From positions 1,178,001-1,242,000 of the forward strand of contig CALNZV010000020.1 of the NCBI GenBank assembly GCA_942491115.1: a DNA stretch of 64,000 bases, written 5' to 3'. This DNA comes from CALNZV01 sp942491115. Its GTDB lineage: Bacteria; Desulfobacterota; Desulfobacteria; Desulfobacterales; UBA5852. Below are positions 53,011 through 62,284 of this stretch, piece by piece (position 1 is the first letter of the stretch; every line of letters begins with the position of its first letter). The notes beneath the pieces are model-generated. The model saw nothing but the letters and a program-made list of their open reading frames with translations. It did no database searches and was not told the DNA's origin. The translations under genes and the position numbers were made by a program.

Positions 53011-53661
53011 TCATTGATGCTGGCAACCGGATTTTTCAGGTTCCGGCATCTGTATACGGATCCAAGTCAGGACCTTGTCAAACTCGCTCTGCAATTCCCG
53101 CAGGGCATGGCCACGGTGGCTTACCCGACTTTTTTCTTCCATGCTCAATTCCGCAAACGTTCGTTTTAGGGGCGGGAAAAAAAACACGGGGTCATAACCG
53201 AAACCGTTTGCCCCTTGTGGTTCAAGGGTAATGTGTCCCTCACAGCGCCCTTCGTAGGTGAGGGCTGCGCCTGAGGGAACGGCAATGGAAATGACGCATT
53301 CGAAGGCGGCAGATCGCTTCTTATGGGGCTGCATGGCTTCCAGAAGTGTTGCGCAGCGTTCCAGGTCCGTGGCGTTTTTTCCCGCATATCGGGCCGATAA
53401 CACACCCGGTGCACCGTTTAGAGCCTCCACAATCAGTCCGGAGTCGTCAGCCAGAGCAGGCAGACCAAGCATCCGAGAGGCGACACTGGCCTTTTTATAG
53501 GCATTGTCATCAAAGGTTTCACCGTTTTCCTCGACGTCGGGTAGGGGACCGAAGTCGTCGAGGTTTTTAATATCGATTGGAAAACCCGAGAGCAGGTTCC
53601 GGATTTCAGCCGTTTTCCCGGGATTTCGGGTGGCTATCACCAAAACGGTTTGGGGTTTCAT
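53011..53661 (-). CDS. rdgB: XTP/dITP diphosphatase RdgB (Ham1 family)
   Basis: Hydrolyses non-canonical purine triphosphates (XTP, ITP, dITP) to keep them out of nucleic acids. The 216-residue protein has the N-terminal ATRNPGKTAEI, ENGETFDDNAYKKA near residue 45, LADDSGLIVEALNGAPGVLSARYAG near 70, and GFGYDPVFFFP with the HRGHALREL tail. GAGGACACC precedes the ATG. It is in the same strand as pckG but 169 bp upstream. Confidence 0.95.
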   Translation of the reverse strand: MKPQTVLVIATRNPGKTAEIRNLLSGFPIDIKNLDDFGPLPDVEENGETFDDNAYKKASVASRMLGLPALADDSGLIVEALNGAPGVLSARYAGKNATDLERCATLLEAMQPHKKRSAAFECVISIAVPSGAALTYEGRCEGHITLEPQGANGFGYDPVFFFPPLKRTFAELSMEEKSRVSHRGHALRELQSEFDKVLTWIRIQMPEPEKSGCQHQ

Positions 53662-53710
53662 GGTGTCCTCTTAGGGCGGGAATAGTGAGAATGTCCAGCA
53701 TTAGGCATGG

Positions 53711-53756
53711 TTGACCTTATCGGATATAACATATAAACCTATCGTAATAACGGTAG
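53711..53756 (+). promoter_or_regulatory. Candidate promoter and inverted repeat upstream of iorAB
   Basis: TTGACC (53711-53716) and TATAAA (53732-53737) are separated by 15 nt. Directly after lies an imperfect 7-bp inverted repeat CTATCGT/ACGGTAG (53739-53756, 4-bp centre) placed where an operator would block initiation. The leader of about 160 nt also has a CTGTTG/CAACAG hairpin (53821-53836) followed by a five-T run (53841-53845), a possible attenuator. All weak individually. Confidence 0.35.
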
Positions 53757-53918
53757 CTTGTAAAGAGGTTTTGGTTTCAGACCCTCCCAGCGGCATTTGG
53801 CCTTTACACCCCAAAGGATGCTGTTGTATTCAACAGGGCGTTTTTACTTTCCGTTGACCTCCGGATTCGGGTTGCGGAAGGCTTCCAATGGACCGAACAA
53901 ACGCAAGAGGTTTCTTCG

Positions 53919-55769
53919 ATGCACAAGCTACTGACCAACCAGCCCGGGCAGAAGATGCTTCTGCTGGGCAACGAGGCCATCGCTCGAGGTGCCGTTGAAG
54001 CAGGCATTGCCTTTGCCTCGACCTACCCCGGTACCCCCTCTTCTGAAATATCCCTGAACCTGTTTCAAATCTCTCAGGAAACCGATCTTTATTTCGAATA
54101 CAGCACCAATGAAAAAGTGGCCCTTGAGGTTGCCGCCGCAGCGGCCAATGCCGGTGTCCGCAGCATGTGCATGATGAAGCATGTGGGACTGAACGTGGCC
54201 GCCGATGCCCTGATGACCCTTTCTTATGTCGGTGTCCGGGCTGGACTGGTGATTCTGACGGCCGACGATCCCTATATGTTTTCAAGCCAGAATGAGCAGG
54301 ACAACCGCTATTATGCCAAGCTTGCCGGGCTTCCGCTCCTTGAGCCTTCATCCGTGGCCGAGGCCCGGGAGATGGTTCGCCATGCCGTGGAATTGTCCGA
54401 GCGTTTGAACGAGCCGGTGCTGCTGCGAACGACGACCCGCATCAACCATTCCACGGCGGTGGTTGAATTGGGCACCGTCGAGCCGCCGGTGAGCCGGGGT
54501 CGCTTTGAAAAAGACCCATTCAATTTCGTAACGGTGCCGGCGGTATCCCGCAACCTCCACAGGCGACTGCTCGAACGCCTCGAGAGCGCCGAAGTCATGG
54601 CATCGGCTTCACCTCTCAATGTCGTCGACGGCAGCGGTGTCCAGGGTATCATTTGCAACGGCGTCAGCTATGGCTACGTATCCGATGCATTGTCGGATCT
54701 GGGATTGGTGGAGCAAACCCGTGTGCTGCGGCTCGGGTTTTCGAATCCCATGCCGACTCAGCGGGTTCTCGGTTTTCTGAAGGCCTGCGAAACGGTATTG
54801 GTGGTCGAGGAGGGAGAGCCGTTCATTGAAGAAGCTGTCAAGGTCATCGCCCAGGAGGCGGGTCTGACGGTCCCCATCAACGGCAAAGGGGTCGGACGGT
54901 TGACCCGTCTTTTCGAGTATGATCCGGTATTGGTAAAGGAGAGCATCGCCGTTGGATTTGATATTGCTTACACTCCCCCTGCCCCGCCGGAATTGTCGGA
55001 TATTCCGGAATTACCCCAGCGTCCCCCGAGCTTATGCGCCGGTTGTTCTCACCGGGCCACTTTCTACGCCGTCAAGAAAGCCACGGAAGGCATGGATGTG
55101 ATTCATCCCTCCGATATCGGGTGCTATACTCTCGGCTTCCTACCACCATTGTCCATGGGGGATTTCGTGATATGCATGGGGGCCTCGACAGGCGCTGCGG
55201 GCGGTTTCGCAACGGTGACGGACCAAAAAGTGGTTTCCTTCATCGGGGACAGCACCTTTTTCCATTCCGGTATTCCGGGATTGATCAACGCGGTGTTCAA
55301 CAGGCACGATCTGACCCTCGTCATTTTAGACAACCGGACGACGGCCATGACCGGGCATCAACCCAACCCGGGTGTCGACATGAAGGAGATCCAACTCGAC
55401 GGATACGGCAACGTTTCCATCGAGGCCGTCGTCCGCGCCCTGGGGGTCGGCCATGTGTCGGTCGTCCGGCCCTACAACGTCCAGAAAAGCATCGCAGCCA
55501 TCCGCGAGGCCGTCGCGTATGACGGTGTGTCGGTGGTTATCTCCAAAGAAAAATGCACCCTGTATGCAAAGGGATTGAAGCAGGTGAAAGGTAAATCCTT
55601 CCGGATTACAGACCGCTGCTGCAATCACAGGGACTGCATCAACGATCTGGCATGCCCGGCCTTTTTCATCGACGGCGATCGGGTGAGAATCGATGCCGAT
55701 ATCTGCACCGGTTGCGCCGTGTGTGCCCAGGTCTGCCCCGAACATGCCATTTCCCCGGTTCGGGACTAA
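53919..55769 (+). CDS. iorA: Indolepyruvate:ferredoxin oxidoreductase, alpha subunit
   Basis: Oxidatively decarboxylates aryl pyruvates to aryl-acetyl-CoA, reducing ferredoxin; in anaerobes it takes part in aromatic amino acid degradation or reductive synthesis. The 616-residue protein has the N-terminal pyrimidine-binding domain (TYPGTPSSEISL, MKHVGLNVAADALM), a middle domain, the TPP domain with CAGCSHRATFYA near residue 372 and GDSTFFHSGIPGLINAVFN near 447, and a C-terminal ferredoxin domain with CCNHRDC and CTGCAVCAQVCP for two [4Fe-4S] clusters. AGAGG precedes the ATG. iorB follows after 53 bp. Confidence 0.95.
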   Translation: MHKLLTNQPGQKMLLLGNEAIARGAVEAGIAFASTYPGTPSSEISLNLFQISQETDLYFEYSTNEKVALEVAAAAANAGVRSMCMMKHVGLNVAADALMTLSYVGVRAGLVILTADDPYMFSSQNEQDNRYYAKLAGLPLLEPSSVAEAREMVRHAVELSERLNEPVLLRTTTRINHSTAVVELGTVEPPVSRGRFEKDPFNFVTVPAVSRNLHRRLLERLESAEVMASASPLNVVDGSGVQGIICNGVSYGYVSDALSDLGLVEQTRVLRLGFSNPMPTQRVLGFLKACETVLVVEEGEPFIEEAVKVIAQEAGLTVPINGKGVGRLTRLFEYDPVLVKESIAVGFDIAYTPPAPPELSDIPELPQRPPSLCAGCSHRATFYAVKKATEGMDVIHPSDIGCYTLGFLPPLSMGDFVICMGASTGAAGGFATVTDQKVVSFIGDSTFFHSGIPGLINAVFNRHDLTLVILDNRTTAMTGHQPNPGVDMKEIQLDGYGNVSIEAVVRALGVGHVSVVRPYNVQKSIAAIREAVAYDGVSVVISKEKCTLYAKGLKQVKGKSFRITDRCCNHRDCINDLACPAFFIDGDRVRIDADICTGCAVCAQVCPEHAISPVRD

Positions 55770-55822
55770 TCTTTTTCCGGTGTCATCCCTGCAGGGTTGA
55801 GACCGTTTTGGATGAGTGTTCA

Positions 55823-56428
55823 ATGAAAACGACCCGTCTGATTATCGTTGCGGTGGGAGGGCAGGGAAACCTGCTGGCATCGAGGGTTTTGGGTGAAGCC
55901 GCGATGGCCTCCGACGTCCCTGTCAGAATGAGTGAGATTCATGGAATGGCCCAGCGGGGAGGTGTCGTGGAATCCGCCATACTGTTCGGCGATGGGAAAA
56001 GCGCCCTGATCTCCGACGGTGAAGCGGATGTCCTTGTTGGATTCGAACCCTGCGAAACCCTTAGGGCCCTGAACAAATGTAACGCCTCGACGACGGTGAT
56101 CACCAACCTGTCGCCCCTGCCGCCCTTCACGGTTGCCATCGGTCGCGGCCACTATCCGGATTTGACCCTTCTGCAGCAGCGAATTCGTGAGAAGACCGGC
56201 AACTTGATTGCTTTTGACGCCACAGCCGCTGCCAAATCCGTCGGAAATATCATGGCGGTCAACATGGTCCTGCTCGGCGCGTTATGCCGCACGGGAATCG
56301 TCCCGGTTTCAGACGACGCCGTGAAAATGGCGATACGGCAGCGAACCAAGCCTGCGTTTCTCGATGTCAATCTCAAGGCGTTTGATTTGGGGTACGGGAG
56401 AGCCGACATCGAAAACGGAGCCGCTTAA
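55823..56428 (+). CDS. iorB: Indolepyruvate:ferredoxin oxidoreductase, beta subunit
   Basis: Gamma-domain-type small subunit of the same 2-oxoacid oxidoreductase, 201 residues. The N-terminal IVAVGGQGNLLASRVLGEAAM matches the POR gamma fold (GxGGQG-type), followed by VRMSEIHGMAQRGGVVESAILFG and the central VLVGFEPCETLRAL. Completes the IorAB complex with the upstream gene. The ATG was chosen at the conserved MKTTRLIIVAV. No other nearby gene is on the strand until recN; the 294-bp gap between them holds a candidate recN promoter only. Confidence 0.94.
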   Translation: MKTTRLIIVAVGGQGNLLASRVLGEAAMASDVPVRMSEIHGMAQRGGVVESAILFGDGKSALISDGEADVLVGFEPCETLRALNKCNASTTVITNLSPLPPFTVAIGRGHYPDLTLLQQRIREKTGNLIAFDATAAAKSVGNIMAVNMVLLGALCRTGIVPVSDDAVKMAIRQRTKPAFLDVNLKAFDLGYGRADIENGAA

Positions 56429-56656
56429 TGGCGGTGCCCCCGAGCGTTTGGTGATCGTCCTCGGCGCGAGGGCATATCCTCCTTGAAACAGTGGGGCATA
56501 AGCCCTTGCCGACTGACGATGGCGATCATGGATCGGGCGGCCGTGGGCGTCATCGGTCCGGCAGCTTAGGGTCATCGCCACCGCCCGGGTCTCTTCTATC
56601 AGCATCGGCAACATCCGGGACCTCGGCACGATCTGACGACGCCCCAGCCCGCTTCC

Positions 56657-56685
56657 TTTACAAAGATCGACCCCTGTGAGATACT
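56657..56685 (+). promoter_or_regulatory. Candidate promoter of recN
   Basis: TTTACA (56657-56662) and GATACT (56680-56685) with a 17-nt spacer lie 38 bp before the recN ATG. Four of six -10 positions match. I see no clear LexA-type box. The rest of 56429-56722 has no gene. Confidence 0.4.
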
Positions 56686-56722
56686 CTGGATCCTCCCCCA
56701 TTCATCCTCTATCGACGGAACC

Positions 56723-58483
56723 ATGCTTCAGGAACTGACGATCCGAAACTTTGCGATTATCGATGATGTCCGCATCCGCTTCGATCGCGGCCTCACGGTC
56801 CTGAGCGGTGAAACCGGCGCCGGGAAATCGATCATCATCAATGCCGTCAATCTTCTGTTGGGGGCTCGCGCCACCGCCAGAATGGTCCGAACAGGGGCAT
56901 CCGAGGCGGAGCTCGAAGCCCTGTTCCAGGTGCCAGCCGGCAGCCGTATTGCCGGACGAATGGAGACCCAGGGCTTTGAGGTGACGGATGGGCTGATTAT
57001 TCGCCGTATTATCTCATCCTCGGACCGCCACCGGGTCTACATCAATGATCGATTGTCCACGCTTCAGATGTTGACGGACCTCACGGAAAGCATTGCCAGC
57101 ATATCCGGGCAGCACGCCCATCAGCGGCTGCTGAAGGAAGACCAGCACCTTCTGCTGATCGATCAGTTTGCCGATTTGATCCCCATTCGGCAGCAAATGG
57201 AATCACTCTACCATCGGCTATTTGCCCTTGTTTCAGAACGGGACCGCCTTCGTCACAAAGCCGCCCATCAAGCCGAGGAAAAAGCCTTTATCGAGTTTCA
57301 ACTAAAAGAGATAATGGACGCCGACATCGCTCCTGGGGAGGATGTCGAACTCGAGGCCCAGCGACACCGCCTCCGAAATGCTGAAATCCTCGTTCAGGAA
57401 ATCAACCTCTGCGTGGACAGCCTCTATACGGCCGAGGGGGCTGTCGCCGAACGTTTAGGGGGGATCGGCAAGCGACTCGACGCCCTTGTCAACGTCGATT
57501 CGACTTTTACCGCTTTTGCCGAACAGGCCTCGGATCTCAGGTACCGTGCGGAGGACATGGCGGAGTCGCTCCGCCAGTACCTCGACGAGCAGCGCCTTGA
57601 CCCCGATGGGCTCGAGGCCACTGAATCTCGGCTGGACAGGCTCAATCGACTCAAAAGAAAACATGGGACCACACTGGCCGGGATTTTCGAAAAACAGGCG
57701 TCCCTCATGATGGAGCGCAATGGCATCGAAGCCCTTGACGAGCAAATAATAGAGGTCGATCAACGGATTGACGCCACACACTTAGAAGCCGCCAAGCTGG
57801 CCCTCGATCTTTCCCGTCGCCGGCAAAAAGCGGCGAAAGCCCTCGCCAAGCGGGTAGTGGAGGAATTGGCTGCTCTCAACATGCCGAATACACGCGTTGA
57901 TGTCGAATTTTCTGTAGACGGCGTGCCTGATGCGGAGAGTCGCGAGCCGATGCAGGTGAACGGTGCATCCCTAAGACCGTCGGGCATCGACCGACCGGTA
58001 TTTTTCATCTCTCCCAATCCGGGAGAGGCATTGAAACCCCTTGCGGAAACGGCATCGGGCGGCGAATTGTCCAGAGTTGTGCTTTCGATGAAAAGCATCC
58101 TTGCGGCCAGGGATTCCGTGGAAACCCTGGTGTTTGACGAAGTCGATGCCGGTATCGGCGGTGGGGCCGCGGAAAAGGTCGGGGAGAAGCTTAAGAATCT
58201 GGCCGTCACCCACCAGGTCATCTGCATTACCCACCTGGCCCAAATCGCCCGATTTGCCGACCATCATTTTCGGATCACCAAGGCGGTGAAGAACAAAGTC
58301 ACTTCCACCCGGGTTGTCCCCTTGAGTTCTGCCCAGCGGGTTGAGGAAATTGCCCGGATGCTCGGTGGCAATCGGATGACCGCTGCAGCCCTCGATCATG
58401 CACGTGCGTTGCTGGACGGAGAGAATGATGATCCGGTCGTCGACCCAAGGCCGCCACTTGACAATCAACAGGCGCCGTCATAG
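56723..58483 (+). CDS. recN: DNA repair protein RecN
   Basis: SMC-like ATPase for double-strand-break repair, 586 residues. Walker A SGETGAGKSII near residue 31, RRIISSSDRHRVYINDR near 95, a long coiled coil in the centre (about 160-400) and the C-terminal ATPase half with ETASGGELSRVVLSMKSIL near 440 and Walker B LVFDEVDAGIGGGAA near 470. The Q-loop and ABC signature are typical. The zinc-ribbon gene begins 30 bp downstream on the same strand. Confidence 0.95.
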   Translation: MLQELTIRNFAIIDDVRIRFDRGLTVLSGETGAGKSIIINAVNLLLGARATARMVRTGASEAELEALFQVPAGSRIAGRMETQGFEVTDGLIIRRIISSSDRHRVYINDRLSTLQMLTDLTESIASISGQHAHQRLLKEDQHLLLIDQFADLIPIRQQMESLYHRLFALVSERDRLRHKAAHQAEEKAFIEFQLKEIMDADIAPGEDVELEAQRHRLRNAEILVQEINLCVDSLYTAEGAVAERLGGIGKRLDALVNVDSTFTAFAEQASDLRYRAEDMAESLRQYLDEQRLDPDGLEATESRLDRLNRLKRKHGTTLAGIFEKQASLMMERNGIEALDEQIIEVDQRIDATHLEAAKLALDLSRRRQKAAKALAKRVVEELAALNMPNTRVDVEFSVDGVPDAESREPMQVNGASLRPSGIDRPVFFISPNPGEALKPLAETASGGELSRVVLSMKSILAARDSVETLVFDEVDAGIGGGAAEKVGEKLKNLAVTHQVICITHLAQIARFADHHFRITKAVKNKVTSTRVVPLSSAQRVEEIARMLGGNRMTAAALDHARALLDGENDDPVVDPRPPLDNQQAPS

Positions 58484-58513
58484 AAGGTGGAGTCCCTTTT
58501 CAAGGAGATGGCC

Positions 58514-58753
58514 ATGCCGATATTTGAATTCCGATGTCTTGAGTGCAATGATGTGTTTGAACTGTTGATGCTTGGCGGTGACGACACTGTGGAAATGAAA
58601 TGCCCGAAATGCAAATCCGATACCTTTGAACGGGTAATGAGTTCGGCCAATTATGCGATGGCAAGCGCTGCCAGCGGCAATTCGGGGCCGAGTGCGAAAA
58701 ACCGACAGTGCAAATCGGGCAACTGCACCACCTATGAAATCCCCGGTCCATGA
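58514..58753 (+). CDS. FmdB-family zinc ribbon protein
   Basis: 79-residue protein with the FmdB opening MPIFEFRCLECNDVFE and CPKCKSDTFERV, giving a four-cysteine zinc ribbon, then a low-complexity Ser/Ala-rich tail with further cysteines (CKSGNC). The start is ATG 58514, with AAGGAG seven bases upstream; an ATG six bases earlier directly abuts the AAGGAG. It follows recN by 30 bp. FmdB-type ribbons are often proposed as regulators but are not characterised. Confidence 0.85.
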   Translation: MPIFEFRCLECNDVFELLMLGGDDTVEMKCPKCKSDTFERVMSSANYAMASAASGNSGPSAKNRQCKSGNCTTYEIPGP

Positions 58754-58889
58754 GGCGCAATTCCGGCTCACCGAAACCAGATTCCTTCCTGACATCCGCC
58801 GCCAGGCCGGCAATTTGGCAGATTGACGGATACCCCCAGATCATCGGTGTGGATACGCAATCAGCAACACCATCGTCACCAAAGCGAAG

Positions 58890-59795
58890 ATGGACCAGGC
58901 CAGCTATATAACCGCGTGGGAAAGCGGCGTGCTCCAGCGCCGGGCCAAGTCCGCCAGGGAGCGAATGGAGAAATGTGATCTTTGCCCCCGAATGTGTCTG
59001 GTGAATCGATTGGGGGGAGAGACAGGGTTTTGTCGAACCGGCGTCCGGGCCGTGGTGTCCAGTGTCTCGTCCCACTTTGGAGAAGAACCCCCTCTGGTTG
59101 GTGACGGTGGCTCTGGTACGGTTTTCATTGCTCACTGCAATCTGGATTGCGTCTTCTGCCAGAACTACGAGATCAGCCATCTGGGGATTGGCGAGCCGGT
59201 TTCGGATATCGAGCTGGCCGACATGATGCTGTCCCTTCAAGGGGCAGGGTGCCATAACGTCAATGTCGTCAGCCCTTCCCACATCGTTCCACAGTTGCTT
59301 TCCGCCGTCGCAATAGCCGTTGAGGGAGGGCTTCACATACCGCTGGTGTTCAACACCGGGGGATATGACAGTGTGGGCACACTGAAACTGTTGGATGGCA
59401 TCGTCGATCTCTATTTGCCGGACGTCAAGTTTTGGGATTCAGAAGCCTCAAAGGCATTCTGCGGGGCTTCGGATTACCCTGAGGTCGCCCGCCATGCCCT
59501 GCTCGAAATGTTCAGGCAGGTGGGGGATCTGATCACCGACGAGCGTGGTATTGCCCAGAAGGGCATGATCATCAGGCATTTGATCATGCCGAATCGTGCC
59601 GATGAGACCCGAGCGATCATGGCTTTTATCGCCAACGAACTGTCCGTCAATAGCTACGTTAACTTGATGCCCCAGTATCGTCCCTGGGGCCGGGCCAGGG
59701 AATTCAGCCAACTTTCATCCGGCCTGACCGTGACCGATATCGAGCAAGCGGTATCGGCAGCTAAAACGGCCGGCTTGAAGCGGATTGACGGATAG
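58890..59795 (+). CDS. PflX-like radical SAM protein (COG1313)
   Basis: 301-residue radical SAM protein of the pyruvate-formate-lyase-activase-like PflX group. An N-terminal cluster CDLCPRMC...GFC (residues 28-47) is characteristic of this family, followed by the radical SAM motif CNLDCVFC near residue 84 and NVVSPSHIVPQLL near 125. It also keeps GGYDSVGTLKLLDGIVDLYLPDVKF near 155. No glycyl-radical enzyme partner is next to it, so the substrate is unknown. The ATG has a weak AAAGCGAAG upstream. It is the second radical SAM gene of the window. Confidence 0.87.
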   Translation: MDQASYITAWESGVLQRRAKSARERMEKCDLCPRMCLVNRLGGETGFCRTGVRAVVSSVSSHFGEEPPLVGDGGSGTVFIAHCNLDCVFCQNYEISHLGIGEPVSDIELADMMLSLQGAGCHNVNVVSPSHIVPQLLSAVAIAVEGGLHIPLVFNTGGYDSVGTLKLLDGIVDLYLPDVKFWDSEASKAFCGASDYPEVARHALLEMFRQVGDLITDERGIAQKGMIIRHLIMPNRADETRAIMAFIANELSVNSYVNLMPQYRPWGRAREFSQLSSGLTVTDIEQAVSAAKTAGLKRIDG

Positions 59796-59814
59796 TTAGT
59801 GACAGGAAAACACA

Positions 59815-60282
59815 ATGATGCGTCCCTTTTTCTTTTCTACAAATGCCCGACGGTGGATTGGGTTGTCGATGGCTATCGGGCTGTTACTGGCGCCATCGAG
59901 CGCTTTTGGGGAGCGGCTTTCGGTAGCGGTTTCAAAGGCCAATGTCAGGTCAGGCCCAGGCACCAAAGGCTACGATGTTCTGTGGGAGGTGGAGCGCTAC
60001 CATCCCATAGAGGTGGTTCAGCAATCCGACGGATGGATTCTTTTCCGGGATTTCGAAGGGGACAAAGGCTGGATCCACAAAAAGCTTTTGGGCACTCAGA
60101 CCACGGTCATTACCCGGAAAAACGACTGCAATATTCGCAGCAGCCCTGGGACCGACGGCGATATCATCTTTCGGGCGGAAAGAGGAGTTCCGTTTAAAGT
60201 GATAAAACGAAATGATGAATGGATCCACATCCAGAGCATAGACGGGGATAAAGGGTGGATCCACCAGAATCTGGTCTGGTAG
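59815..60282 (+). CDS. Exported protein with two bacterial SH3 domains
   Basis: 155-residue protein with a signal peptide (about 11-32, cleavage near AFG) and two SH3b repeats: VSKANVRSGPGTKGYDVLW...GDKGWIHKKLL (about 38-92) and RKNDCNIRSSPGTDGDIIF...GDKGWIHQNLVW (about 100-155). These typically bind cell wall peptides. It starts 19 bp after the PflX-like gene. Function is unknown; a periplasmic wall-binding or scaffolding role is plausible. Confidence 0.85.
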   Translation: MMRPFFFSTNARRWIGLSMAIGLLLAPSSAFGERLSVAVSKANVRSGPGTKGYDVLWEVERYHPIEVVQQSDGWILFRDFEGDKGWIHKKLLGTQTTVITRKNDCNIRSSPGTDGDIIFRAERGVPFKVIKRNDEWIHIQSIDGDKGWIHQNLVW

Positions 60283-60367
60283 ATTCCTCGGCGGCTGGCT
60301 GGAAACTCTATGATACACCCGGGTCGTCGTCAATGAACCGGCGTCTATTCCTCAGGTGAAAATTAGC

Positions 60368-61423
60368 ATGACAGAAACCTTTATTTTACCGTATCCGGAT
60401 CGGCAACTGATCGTGGGCATCGGGTCTGCGCTGGTCGACATACTGATTAATGCAGATGATGAATTTATCGGGACAACCGGCGTGCCCAAGGGTGGCATGG
60501 TGTATTTCGACAGCGACACCATTGATGAGACCCTTGCCGCTTCAGGGGTGGATCCAGTCATCGTGCCAGGGGGAGCTGCCTGCAATACGATGGTTGGTAT
60601 CGGGAAATTGGGCGGTCTCAGCCGGTTTATTGGAAAGCGAGGCAATGATCCATACGGTCAGTTCTTCGAAGACAGCCTCACCAATAGCAATGTTGAACCC
60701 ATGTTGATGCGAACCGCCACCCCGACCGGAAAGGTGCTCTCGGTCATATCGCCGGATTCCCAGAGAACCATGCTGACATGTCTCGGGGCGGCAGCTGAGA
60801 TTGCCCCACATGACGTTCAATCCAAAAGCTTTACCGATGCGGCCATCACACTGGTTGAAGGCTATTTGGTGTACAATCCTGAGTTGTTTGAGCACGCAAT
60901 GAAACGTGCACGGAAAGCGGAAAGCCTCATCGCCCTCGATCTTGCCAGTTTTACGGTTGTCGAAGAGTGTATGGCCAATTTCGATGATGCGGTGAGGAAC
61001 TATGTGGATATATTGATTGCAAATGAAGAAGAAGCCAGAGCCTTTACGGGCGCCACCAATGATGATGCCGCTTTAGATGAGTTGGCGAAACGGGCAAGTC
61101 TGGCGGTGTTGAAACTAGGGCCAAGGGGAAGCCGGGTGGCCTGGAATGGCCATCGCTTCGATATACCGGTGGCTGGCACTCTTGGCATAGTCGATACGAC
61201 AGGCGCCGGAGATCTCTGGGCCGCCGGGTTTCTTTTCGGTTTGGTGAACGCTCTTCCACTATACCAATGTGGTCTCATCGCGTCTGCCTGTGGCTACGAG
61301 GTGTGTAAGGTCAAGGGCGCAGCGATCCCCGAAGAAGGCTGGAGACGGATCTGTGAACGGGTTGACCCCGCCGCCGTCGGCTCCGGCCGGCTCTTTAAGG
61401 TCTCTGAAACGCCATATCGGTGA
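60368..61423 (+). CDS. PfkB-family carbohydrate/adenosine kinase-like protein
   Basis: 351-residue ribokinase-fold kinase. Visible features: GGAACNTMVGIGKLGG near residue 61 (N-terminal substrate lid), NEEEARAFTG near 225, and the C-terminal anion hole and catalytic Asp in VDTTGAGDLWAAGFLFG near 280. Similarity is greatest to adenosine/nucleoside kinases. The ATG at 60368 has CAGGTG eight bases upstream; a GTG four codons earlier lacks a site. The following TPR gene begins 54 bp downstream. Substrate not determined. Confidence 0.85.
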   Translation: MTETFILPYPDRQLIVGIGSALVDILINADDEFIGTTGVPKGGMVYFDSDTIDETLAASGVDPVIVPGGAACNTMVGIGKLGGLSRFIGKRGNDPYGQFFEDSLTNSNVEPMLMRTATPTGKVLSVISPDSQRTMLTCLGAAAEIAPHDVQSKSFTDAAITLVEGYLVYNPELFEHAMKRARKAESLIALDLASFTVVEECMANFDDAVRNYVDILIANEEEARAFTGATNDDAALDELAKRASLAVLKLGPRGSRVAWNGHRFDIPVAGTLGIVDTTGAGDLWAAGFLFGLVNALPLYQCGLIASACGYEVCKVKGAAIPEEGWRRICERVDPAAVGSGRLFKVSETPYR

Positions 61424-61476
61424 ATGTCTTCGTCGGTTTACATGCGGAATTGGCTATCAGCATCAACGGAGGAGAA

Positions 61477-62166
61477 ATGGCATATAAACGGATTTCACGG
61501 GCAAGAAAGCGCGATCTTGAGAAACCGGATGGATTTTTAGCCGGGTCGTCAAGGCTTCTTCAAGCCCTCTCCCGTTATCAAACGCAGATTTTTTGGGGAG
61601 CGATCGGCATTCTTGCCGTGGTTTCCGCTGTGGGGCTTTATGGCGTATATGGTCGGCAAGCAGATACCAAGGCGGCAACAGAGTTAAGTCGACTGACCAG
61701 TGCCTATCAGAAAGAAATGGTTTCCGGCACACCGCAGAGCGCTTTGGAGAAAATACAGGCGGAAATGGTCAACCTCATCGATCAATACGGTCACAGAACC
61801 CCCGGGCAAGTGGCAACGGTTCTCTTAGCCGGGTTTTATCTGGAGGCCCGTCAACCCGAGAAGGCCATAGACTTCTACCAATCGGCATTGGGTGATGCCC
61901 ATGCTGGCAGCTATTTATCCGTGATATGCCTAAATGGGTTAGGATACGCTTATGAGGACAGCGGGGATTATTCGGCAGCCTTGGGGTTTTACCAAAAGGT
62001 TGCCGAGGCCCAGAGCAGTGGGTTGAGGTCCGATGGGCTCTATAATGCGGCAAGGATGAATTCACTGCTGGGGAATATTGAAGAAAGCCGCTCCGCTCTC
62101 AAAGAAGTCCTTGACGAGAATCCCGATTATCTTTACGCGGATCTGATCAAATCCGAAATTCCTTAG
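61477..62166 (+). CDS. Membrane-anchored TPR protein (YfgM/TPR_21-like)
   Basis: 229-residue protein. A basic cytosolic N-terminus (about 1-35) precedes one transmembrane span (about 38-58, IFWGAIGILAVVSAVGLYGV), then a periplasmic TPR region with SALEKIQAEMVNLIDQYG, AGFYLEARQPEKAIDFYQSAL, NGLGYAYEDSGDYSAALGFYQKV and MNSLLGNIEESRSALKEVL. The layout matches YfgM, a chaperone-linked Sec ancillary factor, but sequence identity is uncertain. ATG has GGAGGAG six bases upstream. It follows the kinase gene and converges with the sigma-54 regulator. Confidence 0.82.
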   Translation: MAYKRISRARKRDLEKPDGFLAGSSRLLQALSRYQTQIFWGAIGILAVVSAVGLYGVYGRQADTKAATELSRLTSAYQKEMVSGTPQSALEKIQAEMVNLIDQYGHRTPGQVATVLLAGFYLEARQPEKAIDFYQSALGDAHAGSYLSVICLNGLGYAYEDSGDYSAALGFYQKVAEAQSSGLRSDGLYNAARMNSLLGNIEESRSALKEVLDENPDYLYADLIKSEIP

Positions 62167-62284
62167 AAACGGTCAATGGCCGACTGAGAGGTCGAGGGAC
62201 CCAACCCTGCCGATGGCGCCTCCATTCATTGCGGGATCAAAAGCAAAAGAAAAGATTCGCCTCTTGATTGGCCGTCAGGTCTTT

